The notes under the pieces: model-generated
Seen by the model: the letters and a program-made list of their open reading frames with translations, nothing else
Database searches by the model: none
What the model was told of the DNA's origin: nothing
In this document: positions 33,623 to 46,158 of the stretch, one piece after another
How the letters are laid out: each line of letters starts with the position of its first letter
Numbering within the stretch: position 1 is the first letter of the stretch
DNA from: Pleurodeles waltl
Taxonomy: Eukaryota; Chordata; Amphibia; Caudata; Salamandridae
Direction of reading: 5' to 3'
Assembly (NCBI RefSeq): GCF_031143425.1
Contig: NW_027150048.1
Location: 62,001 to 126,000 of the forward strand
Length of the DNA stretch: 64,000 nucleotides
Translations under genes and position numbers: made by a program

Positions 33623-36600
33623 GCGGCACACATGTCAACTTAGACAAAAGTTGAATATTTTTCTAAGTCCCTTCTCATAATGAGATGGGACTTAGAAAAA
33701 AATTCAACTTTTGTCAAAAGTCAAAAGAGCTTCCAAGTCCCTTGTCAGAAAGGGAATTTGTTACTTCTTTGAAGAAGAAAATTAAATTTGGATGTTTTCA
33801 CTTTTTGGACGATAAAGGTTGACATTTTTTCTAAGTCCCCATTCAGAATGGGACTTTGTGACTTTTTTGAAGAAATGTATTGAATTTGGATTTTTTCACT
33901 TTTTGGATGAAAAAAGAAGAATTTTTTTCAAAGTGCCCATTCAGAGCCAGACATTGTCACTTTTTTGAAGAAAAAAATTGAAATTAGATTTTTTCACTTT
34001 TGGGACTAAAAAAGATGAAATTTTGATTTTTTCACTTTTTGGATGAAAAAAGTTGAAATTTTTTCCAAGTGCCCATTTAGAATGGATTTTTTTTCACTTT
34101 TTTGAAGAAAAAAATGGAAATTTGATTTTTTCACTTTTAGGACTAAAAAAGATGATTTTTTTTTTTTTCACTTTTTGGGTGAAAAAAGTTGAAATTTTTT
34201 CCAAGTGCCCACTCAGAATGATTTTTTTTTAACTTTTTTGAAGAAAAAAATTGAAATTAGATTTTTTCACTTTTGGGACTAAAAAAGATGAAATTTGGAT
34301 TTTTTCACTTTTTGGATGAAAAAAGTTGAAATTTTTTCTAAGTGCCCACTCAGAATGGAATTTTTTTCACTTTTTTGAAGAAAAAAATTGAAATTTGATT
34401 TTTTCACTTTTAGGACTAAAAAAGATGAAATTTTGATTTTTTCACTTTTTTGGTGAAAAAAGTTGAAATTTTTTCCAAGTGCCCACTTAGAATGGAATTT
34501 TTTTCACTTTTTTGAAGAAAAAATTTGAAATTTGTTTTTTTCACTTTTGCGACTAAAAAAGATTAAATTTGGATTTTTTTCACTTTTTGGGTGAAAAAAG
34601 TTGAATTTTTTTCCAAGTGCCCACTCAGAATGATTTTTTTTCCACTTTTTTGAAGAAAAAAAATGAAATTTGATTTTTCACTTTTTGGACTAAAAAAGAT
34701 GAAATTTAGATTATTTCACTTTTTGGATGAAAAAAGTTGAATTTTTTTCCAAGTGCCCACTCAGAATGGGACTTTGTCACTTTTTTGACAAAAGCTATGA
34801 ATTTGCACTTTTTCACTATTTGGATCAAAAAAGTTTATCTTTCCATCCAATAAGTCAAAATGTCCCATTTTGACATGGGAAGCGGCACACATGTCAACTT
34901 AGACAAAAGTTGAATATTTTTCTAAGTCCCATCTCATAATGAGATGGGACTTAGAAAAAAATTCAACTTTTGTGAAAAGTCAAAAGAGCTTCCAAGTCCC
35001 TTGTCAGAAAGGGAATATGTTACTTCTTTGATGAAGAAAATTAAATTTGGATTTTTTCACTTTTTGGACGATAAAGGTTGACATTTTTTCTAAGTCCCCA
35101 TTCAGAATGGGACTTTGTGACTTTTTAAAGAAATGTATTGAATTTGGATTTTTTCACTTTTTGGATGAAAAAAGAAGAATTTTTTTCAAAGTGCCCATTC
35201 AGAGCCAGACATTGTCACTTTTTTGAAGAAAAAAATTGAAATTTGATTTTTTCACTTTTGGGACTAAAAAAGATGAAATTTGTATTTTTTCACTTTTTGG
35301 ATGAAAAAAGTTGAAATTTTTTCCAAGTGCCCACTCAGAATGGAATTTTTTTCACTTTTTTGAAGAAAAAAATTGAAAATTGATTTTTTCACTTTTAGGA
35401 CTAAAAAAGATGAAATTTTGATTTTTTCACTTTTTTGGTGAAAAAAGTTGAAATTTTTTCCAAGTGCCCACTCAGAATGGAATTTTTTTCACTTTTTTGA
35501 AGAAAAAATGTGAAATTTGTTTTTTTCACTTTTGCGACTAAAAAAGATAAAATTTGGATTTTTTTCACTTTTTGGGTGAAAAAAGTTGAAATTTTTTCCA
35601 AGTGCCCACTCAGAATGATTTTTTTTTAACTTTTTTGAAGAAAAAAATTGAAATTAGATTTTTTCACTTTTGGGACTAAAAAAGATGAAATTTGGATTTT
35701 TTCACTTTTTGGATGAAAAAAGTTGAAATTTTTTCTAAGTGCCCACTCAGAATGGAATTTTTTTCACTTTTTTGAAGAAAAAAATTGAAATTTGATTTTT
35801 TCACTTTTAGGACTAAAAAAGATGAAATTTTGATTTTTTCACTTTTTTGGTGAAAAAAGTTGAAATTTTTTCCAAGTGCCCACTTAGAATGGAATTTTTT
35901 TCACTTTTTTGAAGAAAAAATTTGAAATTTGTTTTTTTCACTTTTGCGACTAAAAAAGATTAAATTTGGATTTTTTTCACTTTTTGGGTGAAAAAAGTTG
36001 AATTTTTTTCCAAGTGCCCACTCAGAATGATTTTTTTTCCACTTTTTTGAAGAAAAAAAATGAAATTTGATTTTTCACTTTTTGGACTAAAAAAGATGAA
36101 ATTTAGATTATTTCACTTTTTGGATGAAAAAAGTTGAATTTTTTTCCAAGTGCCCACTCAGAATGGGACTTTGTCACTTTTTTGACAAAAGCTATGAATT
36201 TGCACTTTTTCACTATTTGGATCAAAAAAGTTTATCTTTCCATCCAATAAGTCAAAATGTCCCATTTTGACATGGGAAGCGGCACACATGTCAACTTAGA
36301 CAAAAGTTGAATATTTTTCTAAGTCCCATCTCATAATGAGATGGGACTTAGAAAAAAATTCAACTTTTGTGAAAAGTCAAAAGAGCTTCCAAGTCCCTTG
36401 TCAGAAAGGGAATATGTTACTTCTTTGATGAAGAAAATTAAATTTGGATTTTTTCACTTTTTGGACGATAAAGGTTGACATTTTTTCTAAGTCCCCATTC
36501 AGAATGGGACTTTGTGACTTTTTTAAAGAAATGTATTGAATTTGGATTTTTTCACTTTTTGGATGAAAAAAGAAGAATTTTTTTCAAAGTGCCCATTCAG

Positions 36601-39600
36601 AGCCAGACATTGTCACTTTTTTGAAGAAAAAAATTGAAATTTGATTTTTTCACTTTTGGGACTAAAAAAGATGAAATTTGTATTTTTTCACTTTTTGGAT
36701 GAAAAAAGTTGAAATTTTTTCCAAGTGCCCACTCAGAATGGAATTTTTTTCACTTTTTTGAAGAAAAAAATTGAAAATTGATTTTTTCACTTTTAGGACT
36801 AAAAAAGATGAAATTTTGATTTTTTCACTTTTTTGGTGAAAAAAGTTGAAATTTTTTCCAAGTGCCCACTCAGAATGGAATTTTTTTCACTTTTTTGAAG
36901 AAAAAATGTGAAATTTGTTTTTTTCACTTTTGCGACTAAAAAAGATTAAATTTGGATTTTTTTCACTTTTTGGGTGAAAAAAGTTGAAATTTTTTCCAAG
37001 TGCCCACTCAGAATGATTTTTTTTCCACTTTTTTGAAGAAAAAAATTGAAATTTGATTTTTCACTTTTTGGACTAAAAAAGATGAAATTTAGATTATTTC
37101 ACTTTTTGGATGAAAAAAGTTGAAATTTTTTCCAAGTGCCCACTCAGAATGGGACTTTGTCACTTTTTTGACAAAAGCTATGAATTTGCACTTTTTCACT
37201 ATTTGGATCAAAAAAGTTTATCTTTCCATTCAATAAGTCAAAATGTCCCATTCTGACATGGGAAGCGGCACACATGTCAACTTAGACAAAAGTTGAATAT
37301 TTTTCTAAGTCCCATCTCATAATGAGATGGGACTTAGAAAAAAATTCAACTTTTGTGAAAAGTCAAAAGAGCTTCCAAGTCCCTTGTCAGAAACGGAATT
37401 TGTTACTTCTTTGAAGAAGAAAATTAAATTTGGATGTTTTCACTTTTTGGACGATAAAGGTTGAAATTTTTTCTAAGTCCCCATTCAGAATGGGACTTTG
37501 TGACTTTTTTGAAGAAATGTATTGAATTTGGATTTTTTCACTTTTTGGATGAAAAAAGAAGAAATGTTTTCAAAGTGCCCATTCTGAACCAGACTTTGTT
37601 ACTTTTTTGAAGAAAAAAATTGAAAATAGATTTTTTCACTTTTGGGACTAAAAAAGATGAAATTTGGATTTTTTCACTTTTTGGATGAAAAAAGTAGAAA
37701 TTTTTTCCAAGTGCCCACTCAGAATGGATTTTTTTTCACTTTTTTGAAGAAAAAAATTGAAATTTGATGTTTTCACTTTTAGGACTAAAAAAGATGAATT
37801 TTTTTTTTTTTCAGTTTTTGGGTGAAAAAAGTTGAAATTTTTTCCAAGTGCCCACTCAGAATGATTTTTTTTTAACTTTTTTGAAGAAAAAAATTGAAAT
37901 TTGATTTTTCACTTTTTGGACTAAAAAAGATGAAATTTAGATTATTTCACTTTTTGGATGAAAAAAGTTGAAATTTTTTCCAAGTGCCCACTCAGAATGG
38001 GACTTTGTCACTTTTTTGACAAAAGCTATGAATTTGCACTTTTTCACTATTTGGATCAAAAAAGTTTATCTTTCCATCCAATAAGTCAAAATGTCCCATT
38101 CTGACATGGGAAGCGGCACACATGTCAACTTAGACAAAAGTTGAATATTTTTCTAAGTCCCATCTCATAATGAGATGGGACTTAGAAAAAAATTCAACTT
38201 TTGTGAAAAGTCAAAAGAGCTTCCAAGTCCCTTGTCAGAAAGGGAATTTGTTACTTCTTTGAAGAAGAAAATTACATTTGGATGTTTTCACTTTTTGGAC
38301 GATAAAGGTTGACATTTTTTCTAAGTCCCCATTCAGAATGGGACTTTGTGACTTTTTTGAAGAAATGTATTGAATTTGGATTTTTTCACTTTTTGGATGA
38401 AAAAAGAAGAATTTTTTTCAAAGTGCCCATTCAGAGCCAGACATTGTCACTTTTTTGAAGAAAAAAATTGAAATTAGATTTTTTCACTTTTGGGACTAAA
38501 AAAGATGAAATTTGGATTTTTTCACTTTTTGGATGAAAAAAGTTGAAATTTTTTCCAAGTGCCCACTCAGAATGGATTTTTTTTCACTTTTTTGAAGAAA
38601 AAAATTGAAATTTGATTTTTTCACTTTTAGGACTAAAAAAGATGATTTTTTTTTTTTTTCACTTTTTGGGTGAAAAAAGTTGAAATTTTTTCCAAGTGCC
38701 CACTCAGAATGATTTTTTTTTAACTTTTTAGAAGAAAAAATTGAAATTTGATTTTTCACTTTTTGGACTAAAAAAGATGAAATTTAGATTATTTCACTTT
38801 TTGGATGAAAAAAGTTGAAATTTTTTCAAAGTGCCCATTCAGAGCCAGACACTGTCACTTTTTTGAAGAAAAAAATTGAAATTAGATTTTTTCACTTTTG
38901 GGACTAAAAAAGATGAAATTTGGATTTTTTCACTTTTTGGATGAAAAAAGTTGAAATTTTTTCCAAGTGCCCACTCAGAATGGAATTTTTTTCACTTTTT
39001 TGAAGAAAAAAATTGAAATTTGATTTTTTCACTTTTAGGACTAAAAAAGATGAAATTTTGATTTTTTCACTTTTTTGGTGAAAAAAGTTGAAATTTTTTC
39101 CAAGTGCCCACTCAGAATGGAATTTTTTTCACTTTTTTGAAGAAAAAAAATGAAATTTGTTTTTTTCACTTTTGCGACTAAAAAAGATTAAATTTGGATT
39201 TTTTCACTTTTTTGGTGAAAAAAGTTGAAATTTTTTCCAAGTGCCCACTCAGAATGATTTTTTTCCCACTTTTTTGAAGAAAAAAATTGAAATTTGATTT
39301 TTCACTTTTTGGACTAAAAAAGATGAAATTTAGATTATTTCACTTTTTGGATGAAAAAAGTTGAAATTTTTTCCAAGTGCCCACTCAGAATGGGACTTTG
39401 TCACTTTTTTGACAAAAGCTATATATTTGCACTTTTTCACCATTTGGATCAAAAAAGTTTATCTTTCCATTCAATAAGTCAAAATGTCCCATTCTGACAT
39501 GGGAAGCGGCACACATGTAAACTTAGACAACAGTTGAATATTTTTCTAAGTCCCATCTCATAATGAGATGGGACTTAGAAAAAAATTCAACTTTTGTGAA

Positions 39601-41851
39601 AAGTCAAAAGAGCTTCCAAGTCCCTTGTCAGAAACGGAATATTTGTTACTTCTTTGAAGAAGAAAATTCAATTTGGATGTTTTCACTTTTTGGACGATAA
39701 AGGTTGAAATTTTTTCTAAGTCCCCATTCAGAATGGGACTTTGTGACTTTTTTGAAGAAATGTATTGAATTTGGATTTTTTCACTTTTTGGATGAAAAAA
39801 GAAGAAATTTTTTCAAAGTGCCCATTCTGAACCAGACTTTGTTACTTTTTTAAAGAAAAAAATTGAAAATAGATTTTTTCACTTTTGGGACTAAAAAAGA
39901 TGAAATTTGGATTTTTTCACTTTTTGGATGAAAAAAGTAGAATTTTTTTCCAAGTGCCCACTCAGAATGGATTTTTTTTCACTTTTTTGAAGAAAAAAAT
40001 TGAAATTTGATTTTTTCACTTTTAGGACTAAAAAAGATGAATTTTTTTTTTTCACTTTTTGGGTGAAAAAAGTTGAAATTTTTTCCAAGTGCCCACTCAG
40101 AATGGAATTTTTTTCACTTTTTTGAAGAAAAAAATTGAAATTTGATTTTTCACTTTTAGGACTAAAAAAGATGAAATTTTGATTTTTTCACTTTTTTGGT
40201 GAAAAAAGTTGAAATTTTTTCCAAGTGCCCACTCAGAATGGAATTTTTTTTACCTTTTTGAAGAAAAAAATTGAAATTTGTTTTTTTCACTTTTGCGACT
40301 AAAAAAGATTAAATTTGGATTTTTTCACTTTTTGGGTGAAAAAAGTTGAAATTTTTTTCAAGTGCCCACTCAGAATGATTTTTTTTTTACTTTTTTGAAG
40401 AAAAAAATTGAAATTTGATTTTTCACTTTTTGGACTAAAAAAGATGAAATTTAGATTATTTCACTTTTTGGATGAAAAAAGTTGAAATTTTTTCCAAGTG
40501 CCCACTCAGAATGGGACTTTGTCACTTTTTTGACAAAAGCTATGAATTTGCACTTTTTCACTATTTGGATCAAAAAAGTTTATCTTTCCATCCAATAAGT
40601 CAAAATGTCCCATTCTGACATGGGAAGCGGCACACATGTCAACTTAGACAAAAGTTGAATATTTTTCTAAGTCCCATCTCATAATGAGATGGGACTTAGA
40701 AAAAAATTCAACTTTTGTGAAAAGTCAAAAGAGCTTCCAAGTCCCTTGTCAGAAACGGAATTTGTTACTTCTTTGAAGAAGAAAATTAAATTTGGATGTT
40801 TTCACTTTTTGGACGATAAAGGTTGAAATTTTTTCTAAGTCCCCATTCAGAATGGGACTTTGTGACTTTTTTGAAGAAATGTATTGAATTTGGATTTTTT
40901 CACTTTTTGGATGAAAAAAGAAGAAGTTTTTTCAAAGTGCCCATTCTGAACCAGACTTTGTTACTTTTTTGAAGAAAAAAATTGAAAATAGATTTTTTCA
41001 CTTTTGGGACTAAAAAAGATGAAATTTGGATTTTTTCACTTTTTGGATGAAAAAAGTAGAAATTTTTTCCAAGTGCCCACTCAGAATGGATTTTTTTTCA
41101 CTTTTTTGAAGAAAAAAATTGAAATTTGATTTTTTCACTTTTAGGACTAAAAAAGATGAAATTTTTTTTTTTCACTTTTTGGGTGAAAAAAGTTGAAATT
41201 TTTTCCAAGTGCCCACTCAGAATGATTTTTTTTTTACTTTTTTGAAGAAAAAAATTGAAATTTGATTTTTCACTTTTTGGACTAAAAAAGATGAAATTTA
41301 GATTATTTCACTTTTTGGATGAAAAAAGTTGAAATTTTTTCCAAGTGCCCACTCAGAATGGGACTTTGTCACTTTTTTGACAAAAGCTATGAATTTGCAC
41401 TTTTTCACTATTTGGATCAAAAAAGTTTATCTTTCCATCCAATAAGTCAAAATGTCCCATTCTGACATGGGAAGCGGCACACATGTCAACTTAGACAAAA
41501 GTTGAATATTTTTCTAAGTCCCTTCTCATAATGAGATGGGACTTAGAAAAAAATTCAACTTTTGTCAAAAGTCAAAAGAGCTTCCAAGTCCCTTGTCAGA
41601 AAGGGAATTTGTTACTTCTTTGAAGAAGAAAATTAAATTTGGATGTTTTCACTTTTTGGACGATAAAGGTTGACATTTTTTCTAAGTCCCCATTCAGAAT
41701 GGGACTTTGTGACTTTTTTGAAGAAATGTATTGAATTTGGATTTTTTCACTTTTTGGATGAAAAAAGAAGAATTTTTTTCAAAGTGCCCATTCAGAGCCA
41801 GACATTGTCACTTTTTTGAAGAAAAAAATTGAAATTAGATTTTTTCACTTT

Positions 41852-42120
41852 TGGGACTAAAAAAGATGAAATTTGGATTTTTCCACTTTTTGGATGAAAA
41901 AAGTTGAAATTTTTTCCAAGTGCCCACTCAGAATGGATTTTTTTTCACTTTTTTGAAGAAAAAAATTGAAATTTGATTTTTTCACTTTTAGGACTAAAAA
42001 AGATGATTTTTTTTTTTTTTTCACTTTTTGGGTGAAAAAAGTTGAAATTTTTTCCAAGTGCCCACTCAGAATGATTTTTTTTTAACTTTTTTGAAGAAAA
42101 AAATTGAAATTTGATTTTTT
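41852..42120. repeat. 269-bp tandem duplication, copy 1
   Basis: This two-monomer segment carries the private variant TTTTTCCACTTTTTGG (near 41880), repeated at once at 42121-42389. The matching place in super-repeat copy 1 (near 32050) has the ordinary TTTTTTCACTTTTTGG. Confidence 0.75.
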
Positions 42121-42389
42121 TGGGACTAAAAAAGATGAAATTTGGATTTTTCCACTTTTTGGATGAAAAAAGTTGAAATTTTTTCCAAGTGCCCACTCAG
42201 AATGGATTTTTTTTCACTTTTTTGAAGAAAAAAATTGAAATTTGATTTTTTCACTTTTAGGACTAAAAAAGATGATTTTTTTTTTTTTTTCACTTTTTGG
42301 GTGAAAAAAGTTGAAATTTTTTCCAAGTGCCCACTCAGAATGATTTTTTTTTTACTTTTTTGAAGAAAAAAATTGAAATTTGATTTTTC
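42121..42389. repeat. 269-bp tandem duplication, copy 2
   Basis: It repeats 41852-42120 including TTTTTCCACTTTTTGG (near 42149). The join reads GAAATTTGATTTTTTTGGGACTAA, where a CAC-containing piece normally found at this point is missing. Confidence 0.75.
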
Positions 42390-43578
42390 ACTTTTTGGAC
42401 TAAAAAAGATGAAATTTAGATTATTTCACTTTTTGGATGAAAAAAGTTGAAATTTTTTCAAAGTGCCCATTCAGAGCCAGACATTGTCACTTTTTGAAGA
42501 AAAAAATTGAAATTAGATTTTTTCACTTTTGGGACTAAAAAAGATGAAATTTGGATTTTTTCACTTTTTGGATGAAAAAAGTTGAAATTTTTTCCAAGTG
42601 CCCACTCAGAATGGGACTTTGTCACTTTTTTGACAAAAGCTATATATTTGCACTTTTTCACTATTTGGATCAAAAAAGTTTATCTTTCCATTCAATAAGT
42701 CAAAATGTCCCATTCTGACATGGGAAGCGGCACACATGTAAACTTAGACAACAGTTGAATATTTTTCTAAGTCCCATCTCATTATGAGATGGGACTTAGA
42801 AAAAAATTCAACTTTTGTGAAAAGTCAAAAGAGCTTCCAAGTCCCTTGTCAGAAACGGAATATTTGTTACTTCTTTGAAGAAGAAAATTCAATTTGGATG
42901 TTTTCACTTTTTGGACGATAAAGGTTGACATTTTTTCTAAGTCCCCATTCAGAATGGGACTTTGTTACTTTTTTGAAGAAATGTATTGAATTTGGATTTT
43001 TTCACTTTTTGGATGAAAAAAGAAGAATTTTTTTCAAAGTGCCCATTCTGAACCAGACTTTGTTACTTTTTTGAAGAAAAAATTTGAAAATAGATTTTTT
43101 CACTTTTGGGACTAAAAAAGATGAAATTTTGATTTTTTCACTTTTTGGATGAAAAAAGTAGAAGTTTTTTCCAAGTGCCCACTCAGAATGGATTTTTTTA
43201 CACTTTTTTGAAGAAAAAAATTGAAATTTGATTTTTTCACTTTTAGGACTAAAAAAGATGATTTTTTTTTTTTTTTCAGTTTTTGGGTGAAAAAAGTTGA
43301 AATTTTTTCCAAGTGCCCACTCAGAATGATTTTTTTTTTACTTTTTTGAAGAAAAAAATTGAAATTTGATTTTTCACTTTTTGGACTAAAAAAGATGAAA
43401 TTTAGATTATTTCACTTTTTGGATGAAAAAAGTTGAAATTTTTTTCCAAGTGCCCACTCAGAATGGGACTTTGTCACTTTTTTGACAAAAGCTATGAATT
43501 TGCACTTTTTCACTATTTTGATCAAAAAAGTTTATCTTTCCATCCAATAAGTCAAAATGTCCCATTCTGACATGGGAA

Positions 43579-46158
43579 GCGGCACACATGTCAACTTAGA
43601 CAAAAGTTGAATATTTTTCTAAGTCCCATCTCATAATGAGATGGGACTTAGAAAAAAATTCAACTTTTGTGAAAAGTCAAAAGAGCTTCCAAGTCCCTTG
43701 TCAGAAAGGGAATTTGTTACTTCTTTGAAGAAGAAAATTAAATTTGGATGTTTTCACTTTTTGGACGATAAAGGTTGACATTTTTTCTAAGTCCCCATTC
43801 AGAATGGGACTTTGTGACTTTTTTGAAGAAAAAAATTGAAATTTGATTTTTCACTTTTTGGACTAAAAAAGATGAAATTTAGATTATTTCACTTTTTGGA
43901 TGAAAAAAGTTGAAATTTTTTCAAAGTGCCCACTCAGAATGGAATTTTTTTCACTTTTTTGAAGAAAAAAATTGAAATTTGATTTTTTCACTTTTAGGAC
44001 TAAAAAAGATGAATTTTGATTTTTTCACTTTTTTGGTGAAAAAAGTTGAAATTTTTTCCAAGTGCCCACTCAGAATGGAATTTTTTTCACTTTTTTGAAG
44101 AAAAAAAATGAAATTTGTTTTTTTCACTTTTGCGACTAAAAAAGATTAAATTTGGATTTTTTCACTTTTTTGGTGAAAAAAGTTGAAATTTTTTCCAAGT
44201 GCCCACTCAGAATGATTTTTTTCCCACTTTTTTGAAGAAAAAAATTGAAATTTGATTTTTCACTTTTTGGACTAAAAAAGATGAAATTTAGATTATTTCA
44301 CTTTTTGGATGAAAAAAGTTGAAATTTTTTCCAAGTGCCCACTCAGAATGGGACTTTGTCACTTTTTTGACAAAAGCTATATATTTGCACTTTTTCACTA
44401 TTTGGATCAAAAAAGTTTATCTTTCCATTCAATAAGTCAAAATGTCCCATTCTGACATGGGAAGCGGCACACATGTAAACTTAGACAACAGTTGAATATT
44501 TTTCTAAGTCCCATCTCATAATGAGATGGGACTTAGAAAAAAATTCAACTTTTGTGAAAAGTCAAAAGAGCTTCCAAGTCCCTTGTCAGAAACGGAATAT
44601 TTGTTACTTCTTTGAAGAAGAAAATTCAATTTGGATGTTTTCACTTTTTGGACGATAAAGGTTGAAATTTTTTCTAAGTCCCCATTCAGAATGGGACTTT
44701 GTGACTTTTTTGAAGAAATGTATTGAATTTGGATTTTTTCACTTTTTGGATGAAAAAAGAAGAAATTTTTTCAAAGTGCCCATTCTGAACCAGACTTTGT
44801 TACTTTTTTGAAGAAAAAAATTGAAAATAGATTTTTTCACTTTTGGGACTAAAAAAGATGAAATTTGGATTTTTTCACTTTTTGGATGAAAAAAGTAGAA
44901 TTTTTTTCCAAGTGCCCACTCAGAATGGATTTTTTTTCACTTTTTTGAAGAAAAAAATTGAAATTTGATTTTTTCACTTTTAGGACTAAAAAAGATGAAT
45001 TTTTTTTTTTCACTTTTTGGGTGAAAAAAGTTGAAATTTTTTCCAAGTGCCCACTCAGAATGATTTTTTTTTTACTTTTTTGAAGAAAAAAATTGAAATT
45101 TGATTTTTCACTTTTTGGACTAAAAAAGATGAAATTTAGATTATTTCACTTTTTGGATGAAAAAAGTTGAAATTTTTTCCAAGTGCCCACTCAGAATGGG
45201 ACTTTGTCACTTTTTTGACAAAAGCTATGAATTTGCACTTTTTCACTATTTGGATCAAAAAAGTTTATCTTTCCATCCAATAAGTCAAAATGTCCCATTC
45301 TGACATGGGAAGCGGCACACATGTCAACTTAGACAAAAGTTGAATATTTTTCTAAGTCCCATCTCATAATGAGATGGGACTTAGAAAAAAATTCAACTTT
45401 TGTGAAAAGTCAAAAGAGCTTCCAAGTCCCTTGTCAGAAACGGAATTTGTTACTTCTTTGAAGAAGAAAATTAAATTTGGATGTTTTCACTTTTTGGACG
45501 ATAAAGGTTGAAATTTTTTCTAAGTCCCCATTCAGAATGGGACTTTGTTACTTTTTTGAAGAAATGTATTGAATTTGGATTTTTTCACTTTTTGGATGAA
45601 AAAAGAAGAATTTTTTTCAAAGTGCCCATTCTGAACCAGACTTTGTTACTTTTTTGAAGAAAAAATTTGAAAATAGATTTTTTCACTTTTGGGACTAAAA
45701 AAGATGAAATTTTGATTTTTTCACTTTTTGGATGAAAAAAGTAGAAGTTTTTTCCAAGTGCCCACTCAGAATGGATTTTTTTACACTTTTTTGAAGAAAA
45801 AAATTGAAATTTGATTTTTTCACTTTTAGGACTAAAAAAGATGATTTTTTTTTTTTTCAGTTTTTGGGTGAAAAAAGTTGAAATTTTTTCCAAGTGCCCA
45901 CTCAGAATGATTTTTTTTTTACTTTTTTGAAGAAAAAAATTGAAATTTGATTTTTCACTTTTTGGACTAAAAAAGATGAAATTTAGATTATTTCACTTTT
46001 TGGATGAAAAAAGTTGAAATTTTTTCCAAGTGCCCACTCAGAATGGGACTTTGTCACTTTTTTGACAAAAGCTATGAATTTGCACTTTTTCACTATTTTG
46101 ATCAAAAAAGTTTATCTTTCCATCCAATAAGTCAAAATGTCCCATTCTGACATGGGAA
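43579..46158. repeat. 2.58-kb tandem duplication, copy 1
   Basis: Three higher-order units of 885, 848 and 847 bp are followed at once by units of 884, 850 and 848 bp. Both copies contain the off-register junction (43821-43835 and 46401-46415). The variant CACTATTTTGATC lies just before the landmark that opens each copy (43579 and 46159), and before that at 50850, but not at 48741. Confidence 0.8.
43811..43840. other. Off-register core/monomer junction
   Basis: In ordinary units the core continues GACTTTTTTGAAGAAATGTATTG. Here it passes from GACTTTTTTGAAGAA directly into monomer sequence AAAAATTGAAATTTG. The change occurs inside the shared CTTTTTTGAAGAAA word and shifts unit length by about 37 bp, one sub-repeat. 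The same junction recurs at 46401-46415, 51092-51106 and 52521-52535. Confidence 0.8.

Larger units (their letters stand above)
33623..43578. repeat. 9.9-kb super-repeat, copy 2
   Basis: This is the second head-to-tail copy of the block at 23779-33622, with the same order of unit sizes and shared rare variants. It differs by homopolymer lengths, by loss of two monomers and gain of a 269-bp duplication near 42.1 kb, and by a longer final unit (852 rather than 712 bp). Confidence 0.85.
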
